Source: a virus
Strand: one strand, 5' to 3'
Virus record (IMG/VR): IMGVR_UViG_3300018877_000053
Span: 1-47,209 of that record
Length of the DNA: 47,209 bases
The notes under the pieces: generated by a model
What the model saw: the letters and a program-made list of their open reading frames with translations, nothing else
Told to the model about the DNA's origin: nothing
Database searches by the model: none
Part shown: positions 40,612 to 47,209 of the stretch, in pieces
Layout: every line of letters starts with the position of its first letter
Position numbering within the stretch: position 1 is the stretch's first letter
Translations under genes and position numbers: made by a program

Positions 40612-41391
40612 CTATGCCGGCAGTTTCTCGCCTTTGAATTTGTTCACGAAGTACATCTGGCCCTTACCAGTTACCTTTGTGGTTTTTGTTACTCGCACAC
40701 TTCCATCAGGATTGTTGATGGTCCGGGTCTTGATCTCAAAGAGCCCTAAATCCATGGATCGCTGAGTCGGCATGTTATGGTACTCACCTTTACGTCCCAG
40801 GTACCCTTGTTCCCTTAGAAGAGCAAAAAGGCGATTCTGGCCAATGTCGATACCGTTTTGTTTCAGGATCTTAGCCAGCTCCCCGATCAAAATGCTGGTG
40901 TTTGACGTTTCCAAAGCTTCAGCAAAGATAACCTTGGGTCGGTCCAATTCGATTCTGTGCTCCGCGGCAATACGTTTATCACGTTCCTCTTTGAGCTTGG
41001 CTACTACGTCTAGAAGCAAATCAGGATTGTCTAACAGCTCGTCTTTTGCGTACATTCCGTGTTTGCGAATCGAAGGAAGGACCGCATCGAATACCCAGCG
41101 CTCAAAACGTTCTGCCTTCTCCTTGATTGCTGGATTTTTGCTCTGATCAGCTGCTTTTACAATCAACCGGTATATATCTCCTTCCGGAATGACCTTCATG
41201 TCCTGTTCACCACCGTCTGTAAGGACACGGTAAGTCACCGCCCCCTTGCAATGTGTTGTGACAGCTTCGTAAGGGCGGGCATACCCGAGTGCCTTTGCCA
41301 CGTCATTCCCCACTGCATGTGGTTTGCCTTCGATTTCAATCATTCGAATTAGCCCGAATTCCGTATTGTTGAAGTTTTGAAGTACCTTCAC
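40612..41391 (-). CDS. Phage antirepressor (BRO-N / KilAC)
   Basis: A 259-residue protein. Residues about 5-115 are a BRO-N domain (FGLIRMIEIEGKPHAVGND, then ARPYEAVTTHC and a GDIYRLIVKA segment), and about 150-255 are a KilAC domain (ILKQNGIDIGQNRLFALLRE). Such proteins bind and inactivate repressors. GTG start with GAGGAGG 7 bases upstream. Since the cI-like repressor here has no protease domain, this may drive induction. Confidence 0.85.
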   Translation of the reverse strand: MKVLQNFNNTEFGLIRMIEIEGKPHAVGNDVAKALGYARPYEAVTTHCKGAVTYRVLTDGGEQDMKVIPEGDIYRLIVKAADQSKNPAIKEKAERFERWVFDAVLPSIRKHGMYAKDELLDNPDLLLDVVAKLKEERDKRIAAEHRIELDRPKVIFAEALETSNTSILIGELAKILKQNGIDIGQNRLFALLREQGYLGRKGEYHNMPTQRSMDLGLFEIKTRTINNPDGSVRVTKTTKVTGKGQMYFVNKFKGEKLPA

Positions 41392-41403
41392 TTTTGATCC
41401 TCC

Positions 41404-42252
41404 TCACCTAGTCGTCCTTTTTCTAGCACTTTCCAAAAGCTGCCTAAGCTCTGGGTCATCCATAACTGTTTGTTTCTCACCTACAGCTATAGGTAACCCT
41501 TGTTTCTCACGTTCCATTTGCCGCTGAATGGAATCAGGGAGCTTGTCCGTAAGAACATGAACATTCCCCATTTTCCTGGTCGTCTTACCTACTTGAGCAT
41601 GACCCCGTTTTGCCTGCAATTGCTCAAGCGTATAGATCTTCTCCTTATTCCAGCCATTTAGAATGACTAAAGCATAGGCGACGCTCTTTTTCTCTGACCT
41701 GCGTAAAGCTTCTTTCACCAGCTCAACATCCATCAGGCCGACAAATGAAATGAGCTCGTCGAACTGAAACGTCCCTTTGCAGGTAATCCCTAACCGGTTG
41801 ATCATTTTTAACAGCTCATCACGCCCTGCAGATATATCATCATTTGTTTCGTTTGGTTTAGTTTTATTTAGTTTAAATAATGTTCCCCCACCGTTTCCCT
41901 CTCCGTGTTCCGTTTGCGTCCCCTTCTGTATCCCCTCTTGATTCCCTTCCTGTTTCCCCTTTTGAACAATCGGGAATGGTAAAAAACTATATTTTCCTGC
42001 TTGATTTACTCTTTGGGACTTTTTGTAGTTAATCAGGCCAAGGTTAATTAGTAACTGGCGAGCATTATCAAATTCTTTTTTACTCAACCCGGCAAATGAT
42101 TGTAACACCGCATTAGCAACAGTAAATTCCGTCGGCCACCCAGCCTTATTGCAAATGGACATTAACTCGTACCATAATGCAATTGCGCTGGCAGGCAATG
42201 GGTTTACTTCCTTCCATCTGTGGAATGCCACAATCTGCTCAAGGTAGTTCAT
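41404..42252 (-). CDS. DnaD-like replication initiation protein with linker repeats
   Basis: A 282-residue protein that probably recruits the host helicase to phage DNA. N-terminal DnaD-type winged helix (about 1-90, LPASAIALWYELMSICNKAG, then KYSFLPFPIV), a central low-complexity linker (about 98-125) with near-repeats of KQEGNQEGIQKGTQ, and a C-terminal DnaD-like helical end (about 160-205, VELVKEALRRSEKKSVAYAL). ATG has GGGGGAG upstream. Confidence 0.75.
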   Translation of the reverse strand: MNYLEQIVAFHRWKEVNPLPASAIALWYELMSICNKAGWPTEFTVANAVLQSFAGLSKKEFDNARQLLINLGLINYKKSQRVNQAGKYSFLPFPIVQKGKQEGNQEGIQKGTQTEHGEGNGGGTLFKLNKTKPNETNDDISAGRDELLKMINRLGITCKGTFQFDELISFVGLMDVELVKEALRRSEKKSVAYALVILNGWNKEKIYTLEQLQAKRGHAQVGKTTRKMGNVHVLTDKLPDSIQRQMEREKQGLPIAVGEKQTVMDDPELRQLLESARKRTTR

Positions 42253-42435
42253 CTAAGCTCCCCCTTCCTTTGTAGAAATCCATTCAGCCAAAACACGATA
42301 ATTTCTGATTTTCACTGGCTTCCACCCCGGATGTCGTACCTTCATATAGGCTGCCGCAAAACGTTTCAATGTCTCCGGATTCTCTATCACTCGGTAAAAA
42401 TCCGGGAGTGGAAACCATTGTTCAACGGGTCGCAT
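42253..42435 (-). CDS. Small phage protein of unknown function
   Basis: A 60-residue protein (start MRPVEQWFPLPDFYRVIENP) with a Trp/aromatic-rich front and helical end. It overlaps no gene but sits between the RecT and DnaD-like genes with 0-2 base gaps. AAGG lies 9 bases upstream. Function unknown. Confidence 0.6.
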   Translation of the reverse strand: MRPVEQWFPLPDFYRVIENPETLKRFAAAYMKVRHPGWKPVKIRNYRVLAEWISTKEGGA

Positions 42436-42437
42436 TC

Positions 42438-43271
42438 TTATTTACCTTCATCAAAGAGCGTTGGATCTTGACCATCCTTGCCCTCTTCGGGCACTGTCTC
42501 CACTGTGGCACCAGAGATATCGATCGGGTCAGTGTAAATACTTTCAGGCTCACTCGTGACATCCTTACGGATCACTTCATCTTGCGCAGCCTGCTGCTGG
42601 ATCTCGATGCTTATCGGCAGGTACTTCCACATGTGACGTATGACCGTTTTCTTGGCCATCTCTTCGTAGTCCGTAACCCATGGACCATTATTCGCTGCCT
42701 TAGAACGTTTACGGCGCCGCTCAATCTCTCCGGTATCCATGACCTCAAACTGATAGCCACCATCTTTGAAGTGTGCCACAGCATACACGTATTTCATTTC
42801 GCCGCGGTGACCAGTGGCCGGCTTATGGTGCAGCTTCGGGTGGAGACCGAGCTCGTAATCAAACTCATCTTTCTCATAAACAGCGTGAGCATAAATGCTT
42901 TCGATGTTGCCGCTGCGCCGAGCTAGATCAATCATTCCCTTGTAGCCAATGATGAATGTCGCTTCTTTGCCGTAAGGGATGATGTAGCAGTGTCCGATGA
43001 GTCCTGGTTCCAGCCCTAACTGAGCTGCCTGCATAATGGCACCCATCAGAGAAGGAACGCTGCAATCAAGAAGCTTCGGTGTTAACCGGATCGTGGTGAG
43101 TGCAATGCGCCCCATTCGCTCTGCATTCATGTGAGAAGGAAGCGCCTTTTCTATCTCCGGGGCCATCCTTTTTAAATAAGCAGCAATGGTTTGCTCTGGC
43201 GTTAGCGGTTTATCTGGGGAGTTATTAGCACGGTTCGCCAGTTGGTTTTTTAAATCCTGATTGGTAGCCAT
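42438..43271 (-). CDS. recT: RecT single-strand annealing protein
   Basis: A 277-residue protein that binds single-stranded DNA and pairs homologous strands. Pattern of RecT: DCSVPSLMGAIMQAAQLGLE (about 69-88), GHCYIIPYGKEATFIIGYKG, then ARRSGNIESIYAHAVYEKD and MAKKTVIRHMWKYLPIS. The C-terminus is acidic. It follows the YqaJ exonuclease by 13 bases, the typical phage recombination pair. ATG with AGGGGGA upstream. Confidence 0.92.
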   Translation of the reverse strand: MATNQDLKNQLANRANNSPDKPLTPEQTIAAYLKRMAPEIEKALPSHMNAERMGRIALTTIRLTPKLLDCSVPSLMGAIMQAAQLGLEPGLIGHCYIIPYGKEATFIIGYKGMIDLARRSGNIESIYAHAVYEKDEFDYELGLHPKLHHKPATGHRGEMKYVYAVAHFKDGGYQFEVMDTGEIERRRKRSKAANNGPWVTDYEEMAKKTVIRHMWKYLPISIEIQQQAAQDEVIRKDVTSEPESIYTDPIDISGATVETVPEEGKDGQDPTLFDEGK

Positions 43272-43284
43272 GTCTCAATTCCCC

Positions 43285-44223
43285 CTAAACAGCTTTTACG
43301 TTGAAACGTCGTGAAATTGATGGTTTAATGTACTTCTCATAAATGGCTGGATGATCTTTAGCTAGGGCATGTATGTCAACCCTATTGGAAGTAACTGTCT
43401 TCCAGGTAACAAGATGATTGCTTGCAATCCCTGTTTCGTACTCGCCAAGCATAGCTTTGAGTCGGTTCTCCAATTCGGTAACTCGGCATTCATACTCTTT
43501 TGCCTGCTCCTTGACAGCTGCCAACTCTTCGATTAGCTTGTCCGCCTCAAGTGGCAGTTCTGTTTCACTCTCAGGTTCACCAACTTGATACATTTGCTTT
43601 ATCAGCTCCGATGATGCATCGGAGCCATCGAACGCTGGAGGGATCTTTGTCAGCACATGTTTGTTCCAGAAGTCTGATTCAATTTGGATGATTTGAGTGA
43701 TGAGCTCTTCGTCGCGCTCGATCTTCTTATACACGAACTTGTTGCCACCGATAAGTACTGCAATCCACCATGCCTCGTAACCGGTAACCGCCATGTAATG
43801 CTGACATTGGAGGAGATATTCTGCTGGAACTTCCTCGCCGGTCCATAGGTCTTTGAGGTATTCCGATGCTGTCTTGCACTCGAGCCCCGTTTTCTCCCCG
43901 ACTATCAAGCGATCAACGTTGGCCAGCATGAATGGATAATCCGGGTGCTGCAGGAGCTGATTGCATCTCCTTACTCTCAAACCTGTTCGTAAACTAAACT
44001 CTTCGGCTACAAGCGCTTCCTGCTTTGTTCCCCAGTATGCTGCTTCACTATGTGATTCTTCTAACGGGGCTTGTCCCGTTTTTTCTAGCCACACCTGTAC
44101 AGGAGACTTCCATTTGTTCATTCCTGCAATTGCAGAAACATCGCTACCGCCAATTCCCTTTGTGCGGTACTGTAACCACATTTCACGACTCATGCCTTTC
44201 GTCGAAACCAATGCAAGTGCCAT
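43285..44223 (-). CDS. YqaJ-type exonuclease (partner of RecT)
   Basis: A 312-residue nuclease with the PD-(D/E)xK fold of lambda exonuclease: GGSDVSAIAGMNKWKSP (about 25-41), WGTKQEALVAEEF, ANVDRLI (Asp104), and LECKTAS (Glu115, Lys117). It degrades one strand from a double-strand end so that RecT can anneal the other. The C-terminal ~100 residues are a helical extension. ATG with GAGGAGGG upstream. Confidence 0.9.
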   Translation of the reverse strand: MALALVSTKGMSREMWLQYRTKGIGGSDVSAIAGMNKWKSPVQVWLEKTGQAPLEESHSEAAYWGTKQEALVAEEFSLRTGLRVRRCNQLLQHPDYPFMLANVDRLIVGEKTGLECKTASEYLKDLWTGEEVPAEYLLQCQHYMAVTGYEAWWIAVLIGGNKFVYKKIERDEELITQIIQIESDFWNKHVLTKIPPAFDGSDASSELIKQMYQVGEPESETELPLEADKLIEELAAVKEQAKEYECRVTELENRLKAMLGEYETGIASNHLVTWKTVTSNRVDIHALAKDHPAIYEKYIKPSISRRFNVKAV

Positions 44224-44258
44224 ACTATCCCTCCTCTTGATTTGTGAGGGTCTATCAG

Positions 44259-44330
44259 TTACGATTGAAGTAGATTCCCAATCGTGCTTTTAGACCGAAG
44301 CTCAGCGTTGCAGCGCTGGGCTTTTTTCAT
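44259..44330 (-). CDS. Possible 23-residue peptide ahead of YqaJ
   Basis: A frame beginning MKKAQRCNAELRSK overlaps the stop of the previous gene as TAATG, so it could be coupled to it. It has no separate ribosome-binding site and lies over a plus-strand hairpin, so it could also be chance. Low certainty. Confidence 0.3.
   Translation of the reverse strand: MKKAQRCNAELRSKSTIGNLLQS
44300..44327 (+). terminator. Plus-strand terminator-like hairpin in early region
   Basis: GCTCAGCG / CGCTGGGC (8-bp stem with one G-T pair, 6-base loop) followed by TTTTTT on the plus strand, against the direction of the early genes. Confidence 0.5.
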
Positions 44331-44536
44331 TAGAAGCCTATGCGTCTTCGAACATCTACCAATGCTATCTCAGTATCCTGATCAATATCAGAGTGGATTA
44401 AGTTGTAGATGTGTGTGTCGATTTCGTCTAGGTCCTTGTAGATTTGCTCCAACTCATCAACGACTTGGTTTGGTGACATCTTTCCATCTGCAACATCATC
44501 CTTAAGATTTTCAATGCGTCTCGCCAACTCATTCAT
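44330..44536 (-). CDS. Small acidic helical phage protein
   Basis: A 68-residue helical protein (e.g. MNELARRIENLKDDVADGKM, VVDELEQIYKDLDEIDTHIY). Good site AAAGGAGGGG before the ATG. Part of the early operon; may be a small regulator. No family. Confidence 0.65.
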   Translation of the reverse strand: MNELARRIENLKDDVADGKMSPNQVVDELEQIYKDLDEIDTHIYNLIHSDIDQDTEIALVDVRRRIGF

Positions 44537-44607
44537 CCGTTACCCCTCCTTTCTTTAGTCACGAGGCCGCCAGCAGCCCAACCTCTCTGCCAGCCGTACA
44601 GCTCCAA
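44533..44607 (-). CDS. Possible 24-residue peptide coupled to next gene
   Basis: TTG-started frame (begins with LELYGWQRGW after the start Met) ending in a TGA that overlaps the next ATG as ATGA. Upstream stretch 44608-44695 is open in other frames but without a start codon. Weak support. Confidence 0.3.
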   Translation of the reverse strand: MELYGWQRGWAAGGLVTKERRGNG

Positions 44608-44695
44608 TGACTGTTCCCGTTGTGACCTCGTATTATGTTCGGCCTGTCATCATCAGGCAGGGTAAGCCACTCCCCTGCGACTAGGGATGGGCGCC

Positions 44696-44923
44696 CTAGT
44701 TTCGACTCAACTTTCTGATTTGCTCCTGGATCGCCTCTCGGTTCTCCGATAGGGAACGATCCCTCCAGGTGCTTCTGATGTATTCAAATTCCTCCATAAT
44801 GTCTTCCAGGCGATACAGCAGATCATCGCTCGGAATATCGAAAGCATGAACTTCCACTTGTTGTTGTCTCAACGATTCCGTTTTTTCTACATAGGTTGGA
44901 AAATCAGACAGCAGTGCGTTCAT
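44696..44923 (-). CDS. Small acidic phage protein
   Basis: A 75-residue helical, acidic protein (e.g. VHAFDIPSDDLLYRLEDIME) with GGAGGAG upstream of the ATG. Overlaps the upstream gene by 20 bases. Early operon, unknown function. Confidence 0.65.
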   Translation of the reverse strand: MNALLSDFPTYVEKTESLRQQQVEVHAFDIPSDDLLYRLEDIMEEFEYIRSTWRDRSLSENREAIQEQIRKLSRN

Positions 44924-45164
44924 AATGAATCTCCTCCGCTACATTAATTTGTAATTCAGATTGTGACAGGCTGTTGAGAAAGTCACGCAGTCTTTCGATC
45001 TCTTCCCAGCTCCGTAAGATAACTTCTTGTGCTGGTGGCCATCCTTGACCGGGTACTAAATCTGGGAAATCGGTTATTTTGAGTGCTCCATTTGGTGTAT
45101 ATATAGCCATTCGATCGAAGTTACCACCGATGATTGTCACGATCTCTTTTGAAGGTATGCTCAT
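44904..45164 (-). CDS. Small phage protein of unknown function
   Basis: An 86-residue mixed alpha/beta protein (e.g. KEIVTIIGGNFDRMAIYTPN). GGAGG lies 8 bases before the ATG. Early operon. Confidence 0.65.
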   Translation of the reverse strand: MSIPSKEIVTIIGGNFDRMAIYTPNGALKITDFPDLVPGQGWPPAQEVILRSWEEIERLRDFLNSLSQSELQINVAEEIHYERTAV

Positions 45165-45216
45165 ATGCTTGTCCTCCTTACAAATGATGTGCTATGATTT
45201 TCGTACAAAGGTTTTT

Positions 45217-45369
45217 CTAAGCCGTCTGTTCGCTGCAGGCGGTTTTCTCTTTTTCTGCCATCATAAGAAGCTCAGTCATTTCTCCCAAGGTGATTACCTT
45301 TCGGCCGATTGGTCTATCACCGTCACACACCAGCTCGATAACTCCCTCTGCTGTTGTTAGATCTTTCAC
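45217..45369 (-). CDS. Small phage protein of unknown function
   Basis: A 50-residue protein (start MKDLTTAEGVIELVCDGDRP, middle RKVITLGEMTELLMMAEKEK). The GTG start overlaps the upstream stop as GTGA and has AAGGAG 8 bases upstream. Its last codons form a hairpin. Early operon. Confidence 0.65.
   Translation of the reverse strand: MKDLTTAEGVIELVCDGDRPIGRKVITLGEMTELLMMAEKEKTACSEQTA
45222..45250 (+). terminator. Plus-strand terminator-like hairpin in early region
   Basis: CCGTCTG / CAGGCGG (7-bp stem) then TTTTCTC on the plus strand. A candidate promoter TTGTCC-18-TATGAT (45169-45198), with an extended TG, lies just upstream, giving a possible ~50-base antisense RNA. Confidence 0.5.
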
Positions 45370-45548
45370 CGTAATCTCTCCTTTTGTTCAATCTGCCTAC
45401 GGAATTCGGCTAGTCGCTCAGCATACTGCTGATTCTGTCTTTCTCCATCCGAAGAAAACTCAACCATCAGTTTCGCATCGTATGGATAAGTCTTTTCCAA
45501 TACCTCCAGCAGTCTCTTGTTCCAGTCTTGTGCAAGTGCAGCACTCAT
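45366..45548 (-). CDS. Small charged phage protein
   Basis: A 60-residue helical protein (start MSAALAQDWNKRLLEVLEK), overlapping the upstream gene as ATGA. Early operon. Function unknown. Confidence 0.6.
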   Translation of the reverse strand: MSAALAQDWNKRLLEVLEKTYPYDAKLMVEFSSDGERQNQQYAERLAEFRRQIEQKERLR

Positions 45549-46177
45549 CGGATAGTCGCCCCCATCATCAATGCATCTTGTCGTTCCCTCCTCATTAACT
45601 CTCGTGGATCCATCACTACGATTTCTTGTGCTCGAGCTTCCAGCAGCCAGTTGTGTTGGTGTATAGCTGGATCGATTCCATACTGCTCGTCCATAATGAT
45701 ATGTACGTCGTCTCCAGCCTGGAACAGATCCTCGATTTGCTTACCAAGATGTTTGAGAAACTGATCATCAGATCCACACAATGCTTGCCAAGGCCTTCTC
45801 GTTCGTTCCCATTCGATGGCTTTCTTTGCCTCACTTATTACGTCCTCACACTGTTTGATAAGGTTATAGAGCCCGACTGTGAGACTGGCCATCAGCCGGG
45901 GATCTGTCGGAGGCGGAGCGTCGCCATACAAGTGCTTCAACATTCGAATTGCTCGGTGATTACCGCAAATAAGTACGAATGCTTCTGCATCTTCTCTCAT
46001 CGGTGTTGCTCGGCCGTTAATGACATCCGAGACCCAACGAGCTGATCGACCAAGTTTCTTCCCAAGCGTTTCGTGCGTCAACTGTTCCCCTGTCCGTTGA
46101 TGGATGTATGCATATTCACAGATGTCTGATATCCGTGACCGAGAATAAATTGAGATTGGTTCATTTCTGTTCCCCAT
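45545..46177 (-). CDS. Phage regulatory protein with helix-turn-helix
   Basis: A 210-residue protein with an N-terminal HTH-like segment (about 30-60, LGKKLGRSARWVSDVINGRA) followed by a long helical part (about 75-180). Resembles the CII/regulatory-type DNA-binding proteins of phage early regions but I cannot assign a family exactly. ATG with GGAG 10 bases upstream. Confidence 0.65.
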   Translation of the reverse strand: MGNRNEPISIYSRSRISDICEYAYIHQRTGEQLTHETLGKKLGRSARWVSDVINGRATPMREDAEAFVLICGNHRAIRMLKHLYGDAPPPTDPRLMASLTVGLYNLIKQCEDVISEAKKAIEWERTRRPWQALCGSDDQFLKHLGKQIEDLFQAGDDVHIIMDEQYGIDPAIHQHNWLLEARAQEIVVMDPRELMRRERQDALMMGATIR

Positions 46178-46229
46178 TTGTTCCCCTCTCCTTTATGAAG
46201 TTTTCCAGGTACGATAAGACTGTGCTCAT
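46161..46229 (-). CDS. Possible 22-residue leader peptide
   Basis: Frame starting MSTVLSYLENFIKERG with GGGAG 8 bases before the ATG; it ends 14 bases inside the next gene and contains that gene's ribosome-binding site. It could be a leader that couples translation. Modest support. Confidence 0.4.
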   Translation of the reverse strand: MSTVLSYLENFIKERGTNGEQK

Positions 46230-46239
46230 CTTCCTTGCT

Positions 46240-46270
46240 CCCTCGGTCATATACCGGGGGTTTTGTTTTA
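46240..46270 (+). terminator. Plus-strand terminator-like hairpin in early region
   Basis: CCCTCGGT / ACCGGGGG (8-bp stem with one G-T pair) followed by TTTTGTTTT on the plus strand. It lies upstream of the HTH gene on the minus strand. Confidence 0.5.
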
Positions 46271-46278
46271 ATGAGACC

Positions 46279-46443
46279 TTAAGCTGACTCTTCTTTAACT
46301 GCAGCTGGCTTTAAGTCATCAGCTGCATCTGGCTTTCGTTCGGAAGGTTTTGATTCCAACAGAACCTTCAGAGCGTGAACCATGCGTTTCATATCTGGGT
46401 AAAACTCACGCCGGAATTCGATGCCTTTAGGTGGTTTGATCAT
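46279..46443 (-). CDS. Small phage protein of unknown function
   Basis: A 54-residue protein (start MIKPPKGIEFRREFYPDMKR) with GGAGG 6 bases upstream of the ATG. Lysine/proline-rich end. Early operon, just after the cro-like gene. Confidence 0.65.
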   Translation of the reverse strand: MIKPPKGIEFRREFYPDMKRMVHALKVLLESKPSERKPDAADDLKPAAVKEESA

Positions 46444-46456
46444 GGTTAGCCTCCAT

Positions 46457-46687
46457 TCATGCTATGTTCGTTTTTCGAACGTCCTGATTAAAAAAAAGAG
46501 TTTCCATATCACTTTCAAGAACCAATGCGATTTTACGAGCTACTTCTAGTGAAGGAGTATGCTCGCCACGTTCAATGTTAGCTAGGAACGCACGATTGAT
46601 ACCTACGGCATCTGCAACTTCTTGTTGAGTCATCTTTTTATCCTTACGAGCCTTAATCAATGAAGATCTTGTTTTAATATGTTTCAA
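46457..46687 (-). CDS. Cro-like XRE-family repressor
   Basis: A 76-residue HTH protein (about 10-65, RKDKKMTQQEVADAVGINR, then HTPSLEVARKIALVLE) in the position of Cro, next to the divergent cI-like gene. It would shut down the repressor promoter during lytic growth. TTG start with GGGGTG upstream. Confidence 0.82.
   Translation of the reverse strand: MKHIKTRSSLIKARKDKKMTQQEVADAVGINRAFLANIERGEHTPSLEVARKIALVLESDMETLFFNQDVRKTNIA
46466..46480. promoter_or_regulatory. Perfect operator at end of cro-like gene
   Basis: GTTCGTTTTTCGAAC, a full palindrome of the same motif as the three sites upstream of the cro-like gene. It lies just ahead of the 46443 gene. Confidence 0.7.
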
Positions 46688-46704
46688 TCAAATCACCCCT
46701 TTTT

Positions 46705-46719
46705 GTTCGTTATTCGCAC
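46705..46719. promoter_or_regulatory. Operator O1
   Basis: GTTCGTTATTCGCAC, just downstream of the -10 of the leftward early promoter. Confidence 0.75.
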
Positions 46720-46731
46720 ATCCTGTTTATT

Positions 46732-46760
46732 ATCATACGTTCGTTTATCGCACTTGTCAA
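46732..46760 (-). promoter_or_regulatory. Leftward early promoter
   Basis: TTGACA (46755-46760) and TATGAT (46732-46737) on the minus strand with exactly 17 bases between: a near-perfect sigma-A promoter about 45 bases before the cro-like TTG start. The spacer is operator O2, so repressor binding would block RNA polymerase directly. Confidence 0.88.
46739..46753. promoter_or_regulatory. Operator O2
   Basis: GTTCGTTTATCGCAC, lying between the -10 and -35 boxes of the early promoter. Confidence 0.78.
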
Positions 46761-46769
46761 ATTTTTTTT

Positions 46770-46784
46770 GTTCGAATAACGCAC
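46770..46784. promoter_or_regulatory. Operator O3
   Basis: GTTCGAATAACGCAC, upstream of the leftward -35 and near the repressor promoter, so possibly the autoregulation site. A half-site CGAAC follows at 46796-46800. Centres of O1, O2 and O3 are about 34 and 31 bases apart. Confidence 0.75.
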
Positions 46785-46837
46785 TGTTTTTTTAACGAAC
46801 ATTCTTTGGTATTATTTCCTTGAAAGAGGTGAAAGGA

Positions 46838-47209
46838 ATGGGCTTCCCGGAAAGATTAAAAGAACTAAGAGAATCACGCGGTTTATCACAAGAAGCTTTT
46901 GCTGATACATTGGGTATACCTCGTTCCTCCATCACCCATTATGAGAAACCTGATCAAGGCGAAAAGGAAAGGCTTCCTAGAAGAGAACGCTTGGAAAAAA
47001 TTGCGGACTTTTTCGGAGTCTCTGTCGACTACCTCCTCGATCGTACCGACGATCAATCGCCTTCTCTCAAAAAAGAAAAGCCACTTTCCGAATTTGAAAA
47101 CTTGTTCTTCAACGAGTTGAATAAGCTGAGCGAGGAAGATAAAAAGAAGGCTCTGGAGCATGTGAAATATCTGAGGTTTCTTGCGGAGCAGGAAAATAAC
47201 AGACGTTAG
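46838..47209 (+). CDS. cI-like XRE-family repressor without protease domain
   Basis: A 123-residue protein. N-terminal HTH at about residues 4-65 (LRESRGLSQEAFADTLGIPR, then HYEK), followed by a helical end (LNKLSEEDKKKALEHVKYLR) for dimerisation. It lacks the C-terminal peptidase domain of lambda cI, so RecA-driven self-cleavage is unlikely. ATG 46838 has GAGGTG 6 bases upstream; an earlier TTG is less likely. It is divergent from the cro-like gene, across the operator array. The window ends at its stop codon. Confidence 0.85.
   Translation: MGFPERLKELRESRGLSQEAFADTLGIPRSSITHYEKPDQGEKERLPRRERLEKIADFFGVSVDYLLDRTDDQSPSLKKEKPLSEFENLFFNELNKLSEEDKKKALEHVKYLRFLAEQENNRR

Noticed and set aside
44537-44695. 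Possible tRNA or structured RNA (ACGAGG/CCTCGT and GCAGGG/CCCTGC stems)
   Set aside because: No cloverleaf, no T-arm or CCA, and the stems do not stack; left as an uncertain intergenic stretch.

Overview
The window reads as nearly all of a temperate contractile-tailed phage (a prophage or its excised genome) from a Gram-positive, Bacillales-type host, most likely a Brevibacillus/Paenibacillus-like bacterium. The evidence is strong AGGAGG ribosome-binding sites, frequent TTG and GTG starts, and a structural module in the same order as Bacillus PBSX (terminase, portal, protease/scaffold, capsid, head-tail joining, sheath, tube, tape measure, LysM baseplate protein, XkdQ to XkdX, XhlA, holin, amidase-type lysin). 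The genus is inferred from style and gene order only. No integrase, att site, tRNA, IS element or CRISPR array was found.

Layout, right to left, because most genes are on the minus strand. The far right (46.4-47.2 kb) is a lysis/lysogeny switch: a short cI-like repressor (+) faces a cro-like gene (-), with three GTTCG-N5-CGCAC operators between them and a fourth, perfect site at the 3' end of the cro-like gene. The middle operator lies exactly between the -35 and -10 of the early leftward promoter. The early operon (46.7 to 40.0 kb, -) holds small regulators, YqaJ exonuclease, RecT, a DnaD-like replication protein, a BRO/KilAC antirepressor, RusA and several tiny genes. ArpU, the probable late-gene activator, is at 31.8-32.2 kb. 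Between RusA and ArpU lies an AT-rich cargo region (32.3-40.0 kb) with many small plus-strand genes: small membrane proteins, CPCC and other Cys-rich proteins, a VOC protein, a paralogous pair and a coiled-coil membrane protein. Several of these genes share near-identical flanking boxes and look like interchangeable cassettes.

At 29.8-31.6 kb is a self-contained toxin/immunity-like pair. The large protein has an N-terminal signal/anchor, internal membrane segments and a C-terminal JAMM-type metalloprotease motif, and is followed by a 78-residue overlapping partner. It has its own promoter candidate and terminator.

The late region (29.6 to 1.5 kb, -) carries a ParB-like protein and cytosine methyltransferase, the terminases, a fused portal/Mu-F-like protein that is frameshifted, a protease-scaffold protein, the capsid and decoration proteins, head-tail and tail genes, a lambda-type GGGAAAG frameshift between the two tail-chaperone frames, the baseplate, a large DNRLRE/Asp-box tail fibre and the lysis cassette. 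The left end (1-1.2 kb) carries two secreted proteins, one a matrixin-type metalloprotease, as probable lysogenic-conversion cargo. Late regulation is probably ArpU, and induction may depend on the antirepressor because the repressor lacks a cleavable peptidase domain.
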